A stretch of DNA of 64,000 nt, from assembly GCF_029543155.1 (NCBI RefSeq), contig NZ_JARQXA010000001.1, forward strand, positions 1 to 64,000, in the 5' to 3' direction. Below, piece by piece: positions 8,714 through 17,831 of the stretch. Every line of letters begins with the position of its first letter. Position 1 is the stretch's first letter. The stretch comes from Sphingomonas sp. HITSZ_GF. GTDB lineage: Bacteria; Pseudomonadota; Alphaproteobacteria; Sphingomonadales; Sphingomonadaceae. Both the position numbers and the translations under genes were made by a program. The notes under the pieces were generated by a model, which saw only the letters and a program-made list of their open reading frames with translations, had not been told where the DNA came from and did not search any database.

Positions 8714-9328
8714 TCACAGGATCAGCGCCTTCATCTTGGCGTAGCGCGCCTGGCGGTCCGCCCAGCCATTGGGATCCTTGGTCGATTTGGGATCGCCGCG
8801 GTTGATGCCGTTGGAGACGGCCTTGAGATTGTCCTGGTCGGCCCAGCCGTTCAGCGTGCAATTGTCCCAATAGGCGCAGAAGGCGAGCAGGCCGAGCGAC
8901 CAGGCCTCAAGCAGCGCGGGGTTGCTCTCGAAATCCACGCCGAGCTTGCGGCCGTAGAGCCGGTAGTTGGCGCGGCCGGTGAGCTGGCCCGGGCCGCGGC
9001 CGAGATAGCGCAGGCCGTCGCCCGGTTGGTCGTTGCCGAGCGCGGCGTTCATCTCGTACTTCTTCTGCGCCGCGGTGGGGCCCCAGATCTCGCGGTTATA
9101 TTTGAACCCGCCGCTCTCATGCGCGCACTGCGCCATGAAATGGGCGAGCCGCAGGCCGTTCTCGACCAAGCCATAGGTGCGGAAATGGACGTTCGCGGCG
9201 AGGCCCAGTTCGGGAGCGATCGCCGCCGCCGCGCCGGCCTTGGCGAACAGCGCCGTCAGCGTATCGCGCCCCAGGCCGCCGTCGGCGGTTACCCCCAGCC
9301 GCTGCTGGAGCTTCTTCACATCGAGCAT
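8714..9328 (-). CDS. GH19-family chitinase/endolysin-like enzyme
   Basis: This 204-residue protein has the GH19 fold seen in small bacterial and phage lysozyme-like chitinases. The catalytic region reads AQCAHESGGFKYNREIWGPT (Glu near residue 68), followed by YLGRGPGQLTGRANY. A short N-terminal helix (VKKLQQRLGVTADG) resembles a peptidoglycan-binding segment. There is no signal peptide. It probably cleaves chitin-like or peptidoglycan glycan strands. It stands alone in chromosomal DNA, about 15 kb from the prophage, and may be a relic of older phage DNA (inference). Confidence 0.85.
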   Translation of the reverse strand: MLDVKKLQQRLGVTADGGLGRDTLTALFAKAGAAAAIAPELGLAANVHFRTYGLVENGLRLAHFMAQCAHESGGFKYNREIWGPTAAQKKYEMNAALGNDQPGDGLRYLGRGPGQLTGRANYRLYGRKLGVDFESNPALLEAWSLGLLAFCAYWDNCTLNGWADQDNLKAVSNGINRGDPKSTKDPNGWADRQARYAKMKALIL

Positions 9329-9422
9329 GGATTATTCCCCCGGTTGTGATGCGACCCGGTGGAACGATCTTCCTTATGTGCGCTCTCGAGACTGCGCCGA
9401 ATGTTACGGCTGCGCAAGGATA

Positions 9423-10085
9423 TCAGGCAGGGTCCATCTCGAACTGCTGGATCACCCAGTCCTCTTCCTGCGCGCCGGCGATCCAGTCCTGCATGAAGGG
9501 ATGCTGGAGCACGGCGTTCATATAGGCCGGGGCAAAGCGGGCGACGGGCAGCGAATAGGTGACGAAGCGCGTCACCACGGGCGCGAACATGATGTCCGCC
9601 GCGCCGAACGCGCCGAACAGGAATTGGCCTTCGCCGCCATAGCGGGCGCGTGCCTGGGCCCAGAGCTCCATGATCCGGCCGATGTCCTGAAGCACATCGG
9701 CGTCGGGGGTCTTGGGCGGATAGACCTGACGCACGTTCATGCTGTGCTTGCGGCGCAGCGCAGCGAAGCTCGAATGCATCTCGGCCGCCATCGAGCGCGC
9801 CATGGCGCGGGCCGCCGGGTCCTCCGGCCAGAACTTCTCGTTGCCCGTCTTGTCGTTGAGATATTCGACGATCGCCAGGCTGTCCCACACCACGGCATCG
9901 CCGTCCCACAGGATCGGCACCTTGCCCGAGGAGGGCGCGAACTCGTCGCCCTCGCGGCGCTTCTCCCAGGCATCGTCGTAGAGGGGCACCACCACTTCCT
10001 CGAAGGGGAGTCCAGCCTGCTTGCAGGCGAGCCAGCCGCGCAGCGACCAGGAGGAATAGGCCTTGTTGCCGATATAGAGCTTCAT
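9423..10085 (-). CDS. Glutathione S-transferase family protein
   Basis: The 220-residue product starts MKLYIGNKAYSSWSLRGWLA, a typical thioredoxin-fold GST N-terminus with Ser in the active-site region. GKVPILWDGDAVVWDSLAI is the glutathione-binding cis-Pro/Asp-Ser segment, and the all-helical C-terminal domain follows from about residue 85. Glutathione-linked chemistry is expected; the substrate is unknown. A long upstream reading frame on this strand (to 12272) is a shadow of other genes. Confidence 0.9.
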   Translation of the reverse strand: MKLYIGNKAYSSWSLRGWLACKQAGLPFEEVVVPLYDDAWEKRREGDEFAPSSGKVPILWDGDAVVWDSLAIVEYLNDKTGNEKFWPEDPAARAMARSMAAEMHSSFAALRRKHSMNVRQVYPPKTPDADVLQDIGRIMELWAQARARYGGEGQFLFGAFGAADIMFAPVVTRFVTYSLPVARFAPAYMNAVLQHPFMQDWIAGAQEEDWVIQQFEMDPA

Positions 10086-10191
10086 GCTGGCCGGGATAGC
10101 GGCGGGGCGGGGGGCATGGCAACCGCCCGAAAATCTTGACTCCGTTGACTCGCCTACGCGTGCGCGGCCGGGGCGGGGTGGCGAAGAACGA

Positions 10192-10206
10192 GAACATAAG
10201 AAGAAC
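10192..10206. promoter_or_regulatory. Possible LexA-type SOS box (GAAC-N7-GAAC)
   Basis: The sequence GAACATAAGAAGAAC is an exact GAAC-N7-GAAC direct repeat, the complement of the alphaproteobacterial LexA site GTTC-N7-GTTC. It lies 84 bp before the gene at 10290 and 107 bp before the oppositely transcribed GST gene. The match is seen; SOS control is inferred. Confidence 0.4.
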
Positions 10207-10289
10207 ATTTCATAAGCGATGCGTGTAGGAAAGGGGGCAATTGCCACGATCCAGCGAGGCGCTAAGCTGGCCGGGAAGAGGGGGGAATC

Positions 10290-11900
10290 ATGCTGAAATC
10301 GGGTTGCGTCGCGCTTGCGCTGGGCTTGGCTGCCGTGCCGGTGCATGCCCAGGTCGCGCCGCCGACGGCGCCGGATGCCGCAACGCAGGCGCAGGTCGGC
10401 ATCGGCCGCTTCGCCGAGCCCTGGGAACAGGCGCTGCTGCCGGCGATCGCCGAGGCGCTCACCGTGGCGGAATCCAAGGACCGCCTCGCGAAGCTCGACG
10501 CCGTGCTCGCCAAGCTCGACCAGCCCAGCCGGCTGCGCGGGATCGTCCAGTCGATCCGCGGAGTCTCGCTGATGGAAGAATATCGCCAGCCCGAGGCGCT
10601 TGCCGCCGCCGAGGAGGCGTTGCGGCTGGCGCCGGGCGTGCCCCAGGTCAAATTCTACGCCGTCTATGCGATGACCTTTGCCGGGGCGCCGCAGCGCGCG
10701 GCGGACATCTGGCTGGCGCTGAGCCGCGAATATCCCGACCTGGCCGGGCAGATGGGCGGATACATCCTCGATACGCTGCGCGAGCGGCTGCGCGACATCG
10801 GCGACCGCAAGCGCGGCGATGCCGTCTCGGCGCGGATCGCCGAGATCGGCGTGGTCGAGCATTCGGCGCCACGCGCCTCGGACAGCGCGCTTGCGCAGAT
10901 CCGCCAGCGGATGGACGACGGCAAGGTCGCCGAGGCGGGAGCGCTGGTGCCGGGCGTGGTGGTGACCCGCGACCTGGCGCAGCTCTATCTCGATCGCCGT
11001 TACGAGAAATTGTGGCCGGCCATCGCCCGCTGGGGCGGTGACGACCTGGCGCGCAGCCAGAAGCTCTATCTGGAGACGCTGCGGCGCGACTGGCGCGCCG
11101 GAGGCACGCTGGAGAGCGCCACCGACTTCGCCCGGGCGCTCAACGAGGCGCGGGGCTATTCGGCGGTGACCCAGCTGTTCCTGCCGCTGCTTGCGCCCGA
11201 AGTGCTCAAGATCGACACGCTGGGGGTGGAATTCCTGACCCCGCCGGTGGCGCGCGCGCTGATGGGGCAGGGGCGCGGCGAGGAAGCGATTGCGCTGCTC
11301 AAGCGCGTCGACGCCACCTTCACCAAGGACAGCGCGCAGAAGATGAACTTCAGCGGCAACCTGGCAAAGGACTATCTGGCGCTCGGCCGCTTCGCCGAGG
11401 CGGCGACGGTGGCGGACGCGTGGCTGCGCAGCGCCCAGCGCAAGGGCTCCGAGATCAACCGCGCGGCGCTGATCGGCGTCCAGGCGATCCGCGCCTGTGC
11501 GCTGATCCGCGGCGGCAAGGCCACGCAGGCGAGCGGCGACGTGGCGGACGTGCTGATGTCGCGCGGCGGGCTGCCCGATCCGGCGATGGACATCTATGCC
11601 TGCAGCGACGATTTCGCCGGGGGCAAGGCGCTGGCGATCGAGAGCCTGAACGACGAGAACCGCCGGGGCTGGGCGCTGCGCTGGCTGCAGCCCGGGTCGC
11701 CCGAACTTCCCTATGCCGAATCGCGCCGGGCCGACCTGTTCCAGAAGCGGATCGCCGCCGATCCGGAGGTGCGGGCTGCGGCAGAGAAGGTGGGGCGGAT
11801 CCTGCCCTTCTCGCTCACCGAGCGGCTGCCTGCAGACTTCGATCCGGCGGCGCCGGCCGATCTCTATGCCCCGGAACAGGATGCGCCGCCGATAAGCTGA
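10290..11900 (+). CDS. Secreted alpha-helical (TPR-like) repeat protein
   Basis: The 536-residue product has a cleavable signal peptide (MLKSGCVALALGLAAVPVHA, cut before QVAPP), then mostly amphipathic helices rich in Ala, Leu and Arg that look like degenerate TPR or SEL1 repeats. I do not recognise a catalytic motif or a named family. Such periplasmic solenoids usually mediate protein contacts. Start ATG 10290 follows GAGGGGGGAATC, a good ribosome site. The stop lies just before the ATGCAT-rich repeats preceding marR. Confidence 0.7.
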   Translation: MLKSGCVALALGLAAVPVHAQVAPPTAPDAATQAQVGIGRFAEPWEQALLPAIAEALTVAESKDRLAKLDAVLAKLDQPSRLRGIVQSIRGVSLMEEYRQPEALAAAEEALRLAPGVPQVKFYAVYAMTFAGAPQRAADIWLALSREYPDLAGQMGGYILDTLRERLRDIGDRKRGDAVSARIAEIGVVEHSAPRASDSALAQIRQRMDDGKVAEAGALVPGVVVTRDLAQLYLDRRYEKLWPAIARWGGDDLARSQKLYLETLRRDWRAGGTLESATDFARALNEARGYSAVTQLFLPLLAPEVLKIDTLGVEFLTPPVARALMGQGRGEEAIALLKRVDATFTKDSAQKMNFSGNLAKDYLALGRFAEAATVADAWLRSAQRKGSEINRAALIGVQAIRACALIRGGKATQASGDVADVLMSRGGLPDPAMDIYACSDDFAGGKALAIESLNDENRRGWALRWLQPGSPELPYAESRRADLFQKRIAADPEVRAAAEKVGRILPFSLTERLPADFDPAAPADLYAPEQDAPPIS

Positions 11901-11971
11901 ATATGCATCATGCATATGCAGCATATTGATGCAGATGCATGATGCGGGTACATGATGTGCATGCATCATGA
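11900..11971. promoter_or_regulatory. ATGCAT-rich operator region upstream of marR
   Basis: This stretch contains the dyad AATATGC (11900-11906) / GCATATT (11921-11927), and repeated ATGCAT and TGATGC words that continue into the first codons of marR. Palindromic AT-rich dyads next to a MarR gene usually bind the regulator itself, so autoregulation of marR-MFS is likely (inference). Confidence 0.5.
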
Positions 11972-12404
11972 TTCGCTTCCCGATACCTGCGCCTGCACGA
12001 TGCTGCGCAAGGCATCGCGCGTCATCGGCCGCGTCTATGACGAGGCGCTGGCCAGCCACGGCATGTCGATCGGGCAGTTCGCCATCCTGCGCCATGTCGC
12101 GCGCGGCGAACCGCTGGCGCTCAGCCGGCTCGCCGAGCAGCTCGAGCTGGATCGCAGCTCGCTCTACCGCGCGCTGACGCCGCTTGAGAAGCGCGGCTGG
12201 GTCCAGGTGCGCGCGGGCGCCGGGCGCAGCAAGAATGCCGCGCTCACCGAAGCGGGCAGGGCGGCGATGCATGCCGCCGAGCCGGACTGGGCGGCGGTGC
12301 AGCTGCGCGTGGAAGGCGAGGCCGGGGCGGCGCTGTGGAAGGTGCTCAAGGCCGGGATCGAGACCTTCACCCGGGGCGTGGAGCGCGCGGGAGGGCGGGC
12401 ATGA
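11952..12404 (+). CDS. MarR-family transcriptional regulator
   Basis: A 150-residue winged-helix protein: the recognition region reads LSRLAEQLELDRSSLYRALTPLEKRGWV (about residues 57-84), followed by the wing (RAGAGRSKNAALTEAG). Start is uncertain because ATG codons occur at 11952, 11955 and 11961 inside the palindromic region. It overlaps the MFS gene by 4 nt (ATGA), so it probably controls that transporter, perhaps in response to an efflux or uptake substrate. Confidence 0.88.
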   Translation: MMCMHHDSLPDTCACTMLRKASRVIGRVYDEALASHGMSIGQFAILRHVARGEPLALSRLAEQLELDRSSLYRALTPLEKRGWVQVRAGAGRSKNAALTEAGRAAMHAAEPDWAAVQLRVEGEAGAALWKVLKAGIETFTRGVERAGGRA

Positions 12405-13687
12405 GCGCGCTGCTTTCGCGCATGCCGCTGGGCGCGCGCGGCTATGCCGGCATCGTCGCGGCGATCACCTTCGTCGCGCTGCTGGTCTCGGCCGGGCTGC
12501 GATCGGCGCCCGGCGTGATGATGCTGCCGCTCGAGCAGCATTTCGGCTGGGACCGCGCGACCATCTCCGCCGCCGCCGCGATCGGGATCATGCTCTACGG
12601 GCTGGTGGGCCCCTTTGCCGCGGCGCTGATGCTCTCCTTCGGGATCAAGCGGACGATGCTGGCGGGGCTGGCGCTGATGTCGGTGGCGACCTTTGCCAGC
12701 CTGTGGATGACCGAGCCCTGGCACTATGTGCTGAGCTGGGGCGTGTTCTCCGGCGCGGGCACCGGCGCGGTCGCCTCGGTGCTCGGCGCGGCGGTGGTCA
12801 ATCGCTGGTTCGCGACGCGGCAGGGGCTGGTGATGGGCATGCTGACCGCGAGCACCGCGACCGGCGCGCTCGTCTTCCTGCCGCTGCTCGCCTGGCTGGC
12901 CGAGGGCGGGGCGTGGCGGCCGGTGGCACTGGCGGTGTCGATCGCCGCGGCCTGCGTGATCCCGCTGGTGCTGTTCTTCGTGCCCGAGCATCCGCAGGAC
13001 CTGGGCGTGCGCCGCTTCGGCGAGACTGACGCCAGCGCGCCGCCGCCGCCGATGAAGCAGGCGGCGACCCCGGCGCTGGCCTTCACTGCGCTGTTCCGCG
13101 CGTCGCGGAGCCCGACCTTCTGGCTGCTGTTCGGCACTTTCTTCGTCTGCGGGCTGACCACCAACGGGCTGGTCGGCACGCATCTGATTGCGTTCTGCGG
13201 CGATCACGGCATCGCGCCGGTGCAGGCGGCCGGGCTGCTCAGCCTGATGGGGCTGTTCGACCTGATCGGCACGACCGCTTCGGGCTGGCTGACCGACCGC
13301 TACGACCCGCGCAAATTGCTGTTCGTCTAGTACGGGCTGCGCGGGCTCTCGCTGCTGGCGCTGCCGTTCCTCGATTTCAGCGCGTCGAGCCTGCTCGTCT
13401 TCGCGATCTTCTACGGGCTCGACTGGATCGCGACGGTGCCGCCGACGGTGAAGCTGGCGAACGTGCATTTCGGCGAGCGCGATGCGCCGATCGTGTTCGG
13501 CTGGGTGATGGTGGGGCACCAGATCGGCGCGGCGACCGCGGCGTTCGGCGCCGGCGCGGTGCGGGCATGGACGGGGACCTATACGCCGGCCTTCCTGGTG
13601 GCGGGCGCGTTCGGGCTGGTGGCCGCGGTGGCGATCCTGGCGGCGCGGGCGGAGAAGGCTGGGGAGCCTGCCGTTGCTCTGGCCTAA
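12401..13687 (+). pseudogene. MFS transporter interrupted by one in-frame amber codon
   Basis: The frame encodes a 12-helix major-facilitator transporter of the monocarboxylate/oxalate-formate type (GARGYAGIVAAITFVALLVS at the start, DRATISAAAAIGIMLYGLVG as helix 2, GWLTDRYDPRKLLFV near residue 305). A single TAG at 13328-13330 stops it after 309 codons. The same frame then continues with good homologous sequence (YGLRGLSLLALPFLDFS through FGLVAAVAILAARAE) to TAA 13687. A tyrosine codon changed by one base would explain it. Real inactivation, suppression or a sequencing error cannot be told apart here. Confidence 0.85.
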
Positions 13688-13695
13688 TGTATATT

Positions 13696-13770
13696 CCGTC
13701 ATTCCTGCGCAGGCGGGAATCCATTCGCACTGTCAGTGGTGATGGATCCCCGCCTGCGCGGGGATGACGA
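13696..13770. repeat. Intergenic inverted repeat
   Basis: CCGTCATTCCTGCGCAGGCGG and its inverse CCCGCCTGCGCGGGGATGACG pair between the convergent MFS and chemoreceptor genes. Confidence 0.7.
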
Positions 13771-13788
13771 TAAAAATTGGGGCAGGCT

Positions 13789-15381
13789 TTACGCCGCCCG
13801 CAGCGTTCCCAGGAATTCCTGCATCTCGCCGAGCAGGCGGCGGGCCTGGCCGACCAGCGTATCGGCGGCGGCGTCCATTTCCGCGGTGGTGCGCGCGGCA
13901 TCGTCGGTAGCGGCTTCGGCGCTGGCCGCGCCGGACTGGAGATCGGCGGTGAGCGCGGCGGCGGTGCCGGCATAGCTCTGGATCGAGCGGATCACGTCGC
14001 CCTGGTTCGCGATTGCCTGACCGACGGCGCCGCCGACCTGGCCGATGCGATCGAAGCTTTCGCGCATCTCGCCGACGATCGAAGTGGTCGCATGGACCGC
14101 GCCGGTCATCCGTTCGAGCTGGGCGCGGATGTCGCCGGTGGCGGTCGCGGTCTGGGCGGCGAGGCTCTTCACTTCCTGCGCGACGATCGCGAAGCCGCGG
14201 CCTGCCTCGCCGGCGCGCGCGGCCTCGATGCTGGCGTTCAAAGCGAGCAGATTGGTGCGCGCGGCGATCTCGGCGATCATGTCGGCGATGTTGCCGACGC
14301 TGGCGCTGTGCTGGGTGAGCGTGCCGAAACGCGCATCGGCCGAGCGGGAAAGGTCGTGGAGATGCGCGGTGGTCTCGCTCTGCGCGGCGATGCTCGCCTC
14401 GACGGTGGCGAGGGTGCGGCTGAGATTGGCCGATTCCTCGAACAGGGTCGCGGCGCCGGTATCGGCGCGGACGGCGCGATCGGCGACGCCGCGGATTTCG
14501 TCGCGGGTGGCGGTGGTCGAGCCGACCAGGCTCTGGGCGGAGACGCGGGTCTGCTCGGCGGCGGCGGCAAGCTCGCTGATCGCGGTGACGAACTGCTGTT
14601 CGAACCGGTCGGCGATGCGGGCGATCTCGGCGCGGCGCTCGCGGTCATGCTCGAGCTGGGCACGGTGGCGCGCCTCGGCGGCGCTGGCAGCCTGTTGCAG
14701 CTCTTCCTGCTGCGCGGTGGCGCGCATCAGCTCGCGGTCGCTGGCGGCGCGGGCAAGCGCCTCGCCCTGCGCGAACTGCTCGGTGACCAAAGCAGCCTGG
14801 CCGATCACGGTGCGGGCGAGAAGGGCGACGAACACGGCGAGGAAGACGAACACGCCTGCCGGGATGTTGGCGAAGATCGCGTAGAGCGCGCAGATCACCA
14901 CCGCGATGCCGAGCCAGGCGAGGCTGGCCGGCGGCAGCGGCGCATAGCGCAGCGCGCCGATCGCGACGACGCCGGCGATCGAAGTGGTGGTGACGATCAG
15001 TTCCTGATCGGTAGCGCCGAGGCCGAGCGTGGAGAGCAGCAGGAACCAGCCGAGCGAGACGGCGGCAGCCTCGATCACGGTGGCGCGCAAGGTGCGGGCG
15101 CTGTCCTCCACCCACCAGTCACGCGTCTTGCCGTCGCGCCAGCGGACCAGCACCGCGGTGTTGATCGCGAGGTGGAGCGAAAGCGCGGCGATGTGCCAGG
15201 CGAAATAGCCGTTGGAATGGATCATCACCGTCAGCACGATGCTGACGAAGACGCTGGCGACGAACGACACCGGATAGCCGCGCTGGATCGCCACGCTGTG
15301 CGCACGCATCAGCCGCGGGTGCAGCGTCGCCCATTTGCCCCAGAATGCCCCTGTTAGGGCGTGAAGGTTCATCTTCCCCAT
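13789..15381 (-). CDS. Methyl-accepting chemotaxis protein
   Basis: The 530-residue protein has about six N-terminal transmembrane helices (residues 40-190) in place of a periplasmic sensor, then a coiled-coil signalling domain. The hairpin tip is well conserved ([20 protein letters not shown], then [15 protein letters not shown] near residue 385), which contacts CheA and CheW. The ligand is unknown; an integral-membrane sensor suggests a membrane or redox cue (inference). The start could be the ATG at 15381 or the one three codons later (MNLHALTG). No other chemotaxis gene is nearby. Confidence 0.92.
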   Translation of the reverse strand: MGKMNLHALTGAFWGKWATLHPRLMRAHSVAIQRGYPVSFVASVFVSIVLTVMIHSNGYFAWHIAALSLHLAINTAVLVRWRDGKTRDWWVEDSARTLRATVIEAAAVSLGWFLLLSTLGLGATDQELIVTTTSIAGVVAIGALRYAPLPPASLAWLGIAVVICALYAIFANIPAGVFVFLAVFVALLARTVIGQAALVTEQFAQGEALARAASDRELMRATAQQEELQQAASAAEARHRAQLEHDRERRAEIARIADRFEQQFVTAISELAAAAEQTRVSAQSLVGSTTATRDEIRGVADRAVRADTGAATLFEESANLSRTLATVEASIAAQSETTAHLHDLSRSADARFGTLTQHSASVGNIADMIAEIAARTNLLALNASIEAARAGEAGRGFAIVAQEVKSLAAQTATATGDIRAQLERMTGAVHATTSIVGEMRESFDRIGQVGGAVGQAIANQGDVIRSIQSYAGTAAALTADLQSGAASAEAATDDAARTTAEMDAAADTLVGQARRLLGEMQEFLGTLRAA

Positions 15382-15421
15382 TCGGCAGGTATCTAGCGCC
15401 GGATGGTTACCAGCCCGTTTA

Positions 15422-16552
15422 TCATAGCCGCAGATGGATGCCCCGGCGGTGGAGCGGGATGAGCAGGCCGAGCACGACGAGCAACAGCCCGAGCGCGAAC
15501 AGGAAGGAGGCGAGCAGCAAATTGCCCGGCATCAGCGCCTCCAGCCCGTGCCATGCCCAGGCCTGGAAGCCGGTGCGGATCATCGCGAGCGAGAGTAGCA
15601 GCGAGAGCAGATAGCCGAGGATCGCGTTCATCCCGAGCACGTCGAGCGGCCAAAGCGCTTTGCGCAGCGCTTCGGAACGCGACGCGACGATGCAACCGGC
15701 GAAGACGATCGCGGAGAGGCCCGAGGTCCACAGCGCGAAGCTGCTGGTCCACAGCTTCTTGTTGAGCGGGAAGCCGAAGGACCAGGCATAGCCGATCGCG
15801 GCCAGCGCGATGCCGGCGAGCAGGATGCGCAGCGTCGCGCGGGCGGGATCGGCCTTCCACCACAGCGCCGCGAGCATGCCGAGCAGCACGTTGACGAGGG
15901 CGGGCAGGGTGGAGAGCAGCCCTTCGGGATCATAGACGATGTTGCCCGCGGCATCGGTGCCGTAGCGGTACATGTGATGGGTGGTGACAGTGATCCGGTC
16001 GATCCAGCCGGCGAGATTGCCTTCGGGGCTGAGATCGCCCGCCGCGAAGCCGGGGGCGGCGACCAGCGTCATCAATGCCCAATAGCCGATCAGCAGCACA
16101 GCGGATGCGATGGCGAGCGCAGGGGCGCTGAGGCGGGACTTGCCGGCTTCATCCTTGCGCGCCGTTAGGATCGCGAGCGTGGCGGCGAGGCCGTAGCAGA
16201 GGCCGAGGCGGGGCAGCACGCCGAACACGCGGAAATCGACCGGGCCACGTGCGAGGAACTGCCAGGCCCAGCCGATCAGGATCAGCAGCGCAGTGCGCCG
16301 GGCGATCCGGCGCCATAGCTTTCCATCGACCGCGCGCGGGAAGGACAGGCCGAGCGCCACGCCCATCGCGCAGAGAAAGGCGGGGAAGACCAGATCGGTG
16401 GGGGTGAAGCCGTGCCACTCGGCATGATCGAGCGGCCACCAGACATGTGCCCAGCTGCCCGGCGTGTTGACGATCACCATGCAGGCGACGGTGAGCCCGC
16501 GGAACAGGTCGAGCCCCGCGAGGCGGGCGGGTGCGCTGGGCGCTTCGGTCAT
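15422..16552 (-). CDS. NagX-like/HGSNAT-family membrane acyltransferase
   Basis: The 376-residue polytopic protein begins [20 protein letters not shown] and has [20 protein letters not shown] near residue 50, both typical of the DUF1624/DUF5009 family related to heparan-alpha-glucosaminide N-acetyltransferase. Bacterial members (NagX) are linked to amino-sugar use and move acyl groups across the membrane. About 10 helices are predicted by eye. ATG 16552 follows GGAGGGG at 9-nt spacing. No other amino-sugar catabolic gene is adjacent, so its substrate is open. Confidence 0.82.
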   Translation of the reverse strand: MTEAPSAPARLAGLDLFRGLTVACMVIVNTPGSWAHVWWPLDHAEWHGFTPTDLVFPAFLCAMGVALGLSFPRAVDGKLWRRIARRTALLILIGWAWQFLARGPVDFRVFGVLPRLGLCYGLAATLAILTARKDEAGKSRLSAPALAIASAVLLIGYWALMTLVAAPGFAAGDLSPEGNLAGWIDRITVTTHHMYRYGTDAAGNIVYDPEGLLSTLPALVNVLLGMLAALWWKADPARATLRILLAGIALAAIGYAWSFGFPLNKKLWTSSFALWTSGLSAIVFAGCIVASRSEALRKALWPLDVLGMNAILGYLLSLLLSLAMIRTGFQAWAWHGLEALMPGNLLLASFLFALGLLLVVLGLLIPLHRRGIHLRL

Positions 16553-16658
16553 GTGGTGCGTCCCCTCCGAATGGCGGGGAGTGTGGCGTGGTTGGGGGGA
16601 TAGGTCAAAGGGCGCTGCGTTGCGAAGCCTATAGCCATTCGTCACGTGGCTTTGCAGT

Positions 16659-16733
16659 TCCCCGGCGAAAGCCGGGGCCCAGGGTCACAAGCGATCTGTC
16701 AGAGAAACCCTGGGCCCCTGCTTTCGCAGGGGA
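16659..16733. repeat. 75-nt intergenic inverted repeat, copy 2
   Basis: Nearly identical to the element at 1-75, including the inner CCCAGGGTCACAAGCGAT loop arm; the right arm differs by compensating bases (CTGCTTTCGCAGG). This is a mobile-looking chromosomal repeat family. Confidence 0.75.
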
Positions 16734-16755
16734 ACAGGGTTGGAGGCGGCGAGGG

Positions 16756-17097
16756 CTACGCCTTCACATAGGCCCAGGCGGTGATGCCGCTTTCGAGCGG
16801 GGCCGTAACCCGCGCGTAATTCTCGCTCTCGTAGATATCCGCCGCCGCGAGTTCCTCGGGCGTCAGGCGGAAGACCTTGCCGGGGATGGGCGGGGCGTCG
16901 GCGTCGGGGACCAGCGCCAGGTGGACTTCGATACCGCTGGCTTCGAGCACATCCGGGTCGCGGATCGTGATCTCGATCTGCTTGTAGCCGTGCAGCACGT
17001 CGTCGCTGCCTTCGAGCAGGCGGCCGAACTGGCTGAGCTGGACGCTCGCGAGCTGGAGCGTGCCGTAGGAGAAGAGCAAGACTTCCGGCTGGCTCAC
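16756..17097 (-). CDS. Gamma-glutamylcyclotransferase (AIG2-like) family protein
   Basis: The 113-residue product has the GGCT-fold N-terminal motif [12 protein letters not shown] and the later LDxYE-like segment [13 protein letters not shown]. Members release 5-oxoproline from gamma-glutamyl amines or peptides; the substrate here is not known. It starts at GTG 17097, sharing GTGA with the engB stop, so the two are translationally coupled. Confidence 0.82.
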   Translation of the reverse strand: MSQPEVLLFSYGTLQLASVQLSQFGRLLEGSDDVLHGYKQIEITIRDPDVLEASGIEVHLALVPDADAPPIPGKVFRLTPEELAAADIYESENYARVTAPLESGITAWAYVKA

Positions 17098-17735
17098 CCG
17101 ATCGCCTCGAGCACCGCGGCGCGCAGCTCGGGGATGCCCATGCCCTTCTCCGACGAGGTGGCGATGATGTCCGGATGCGCGGCGGGGCGCTTGCGGGCCT
17201 GGGCCTGGGTGTTCGCGAGGACGTCGGCCAGCTCGGTCGCCTTGATCTTGTCGGTCTTGGTCAGGACGATCCGATAGCTCACCGCCGCGGTGTCGAGCAT
17301 GTCGAGGATCTCGTTGTCGACGTCCTTGATGCCGTGGCGGCTGTCGATCAGCACCAGTGCGCGCTTGAGCACGTCGCGGCCGCGCAGGAAGTCGTTCACG
17401 AGGTAGCGCCACTGGCGCTGCATGTCCTTGGGTGCCTTGGCGAAGCCATAGCCGGGCATGTCGACCAGGCGGAACTTCAGCGGCGTGCCGACGTCGAAGA
17501 AGTTGAGCTCCTGGGTGCGCCCCGGGGTGTTCGAGGTGCGCGCCAGCGTGTTGCGGTTGGTCAGCGCGTTGATCAGCGACGACTTGCCCACGTTCGAGCG
17601 GCCGGCGAACGCCACCTCGGGCACCACCGGATTGGGGAGGTGCTCGAGCTTCGGCGCCGATTTCAGGAAGGTGATCGGGCCGGCGAAGAGCTTTCGCGCT
17701 GCTTCCAGCTGATCTGCGTCGAAGGGATCAGACAT
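17094..17735 (-). CDS. engB: Ribosome-biogenesis GTPase EngB/YsxC
   Basis: The 213-residue GTPase shows G1 [10 protein letters not shown] (residues 46-55), the TPGRTQ switch region (G2), DMPGYGFA (G3), TKTD (G4) and a late TSSEKG (G5). EngB assists large ribosomal subunit assembly. The locus yidC-engB is standard in alphaproteobacteria. The start at 17735 abuts the intergenic repeat, so expression may come from a promoter near it or by read-through from yidC. Confidence 0.95.
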   Translation of the reverse strand: MSDPFDADQLEAARKLFAGPITFLKSAPKLEHLPNPVVPEVAFAGRSNVGKSSLINALTNRNTLARTSNTPGRTQELNFFDVGTPLKFRLVDMPGYGFAKAPKDMQRQWRYLVNDFLRGRDVLKRALVLIDSRHGIKDVDNEILDMLDTAAVSYRIVLTKTDKIKATELADVLANTQAQARKRPAAHPDIIATSSEKGMGIPELRAAVLEAIG

Positions 17736-17738
17736 AAG

Positions 17739-17819
17739 CCGTCATCCCGGCGAACGCCGGGATCTCCCTCAGTAGCGCATGCCTGCGGCCTGAGATCCCG
17801 GCTTTCGCCGGGATGACGA
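17739..17819. repeat. Intergenic inverted repeat between yidC and engB
   Basis: CCGTCATCCCGGCGAACGCCG and its inverse CGGCTTTCGCCGGGATGACG pair around a 40-nt loop. Confidence 0.7.
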
Positions 17820-17831
17820 TACAGGAAGCAC

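Noticed and set aside
8714..9328. GH19 gene as part of a second prophage
   Set aside because: No other phage gene or att-like repeat lies near it.
9423..12272. 949-codon open frame on -
   Set aside because: Only the last 220 codons (GST) are real; the rest is antisense to the 10290 gene and marR.
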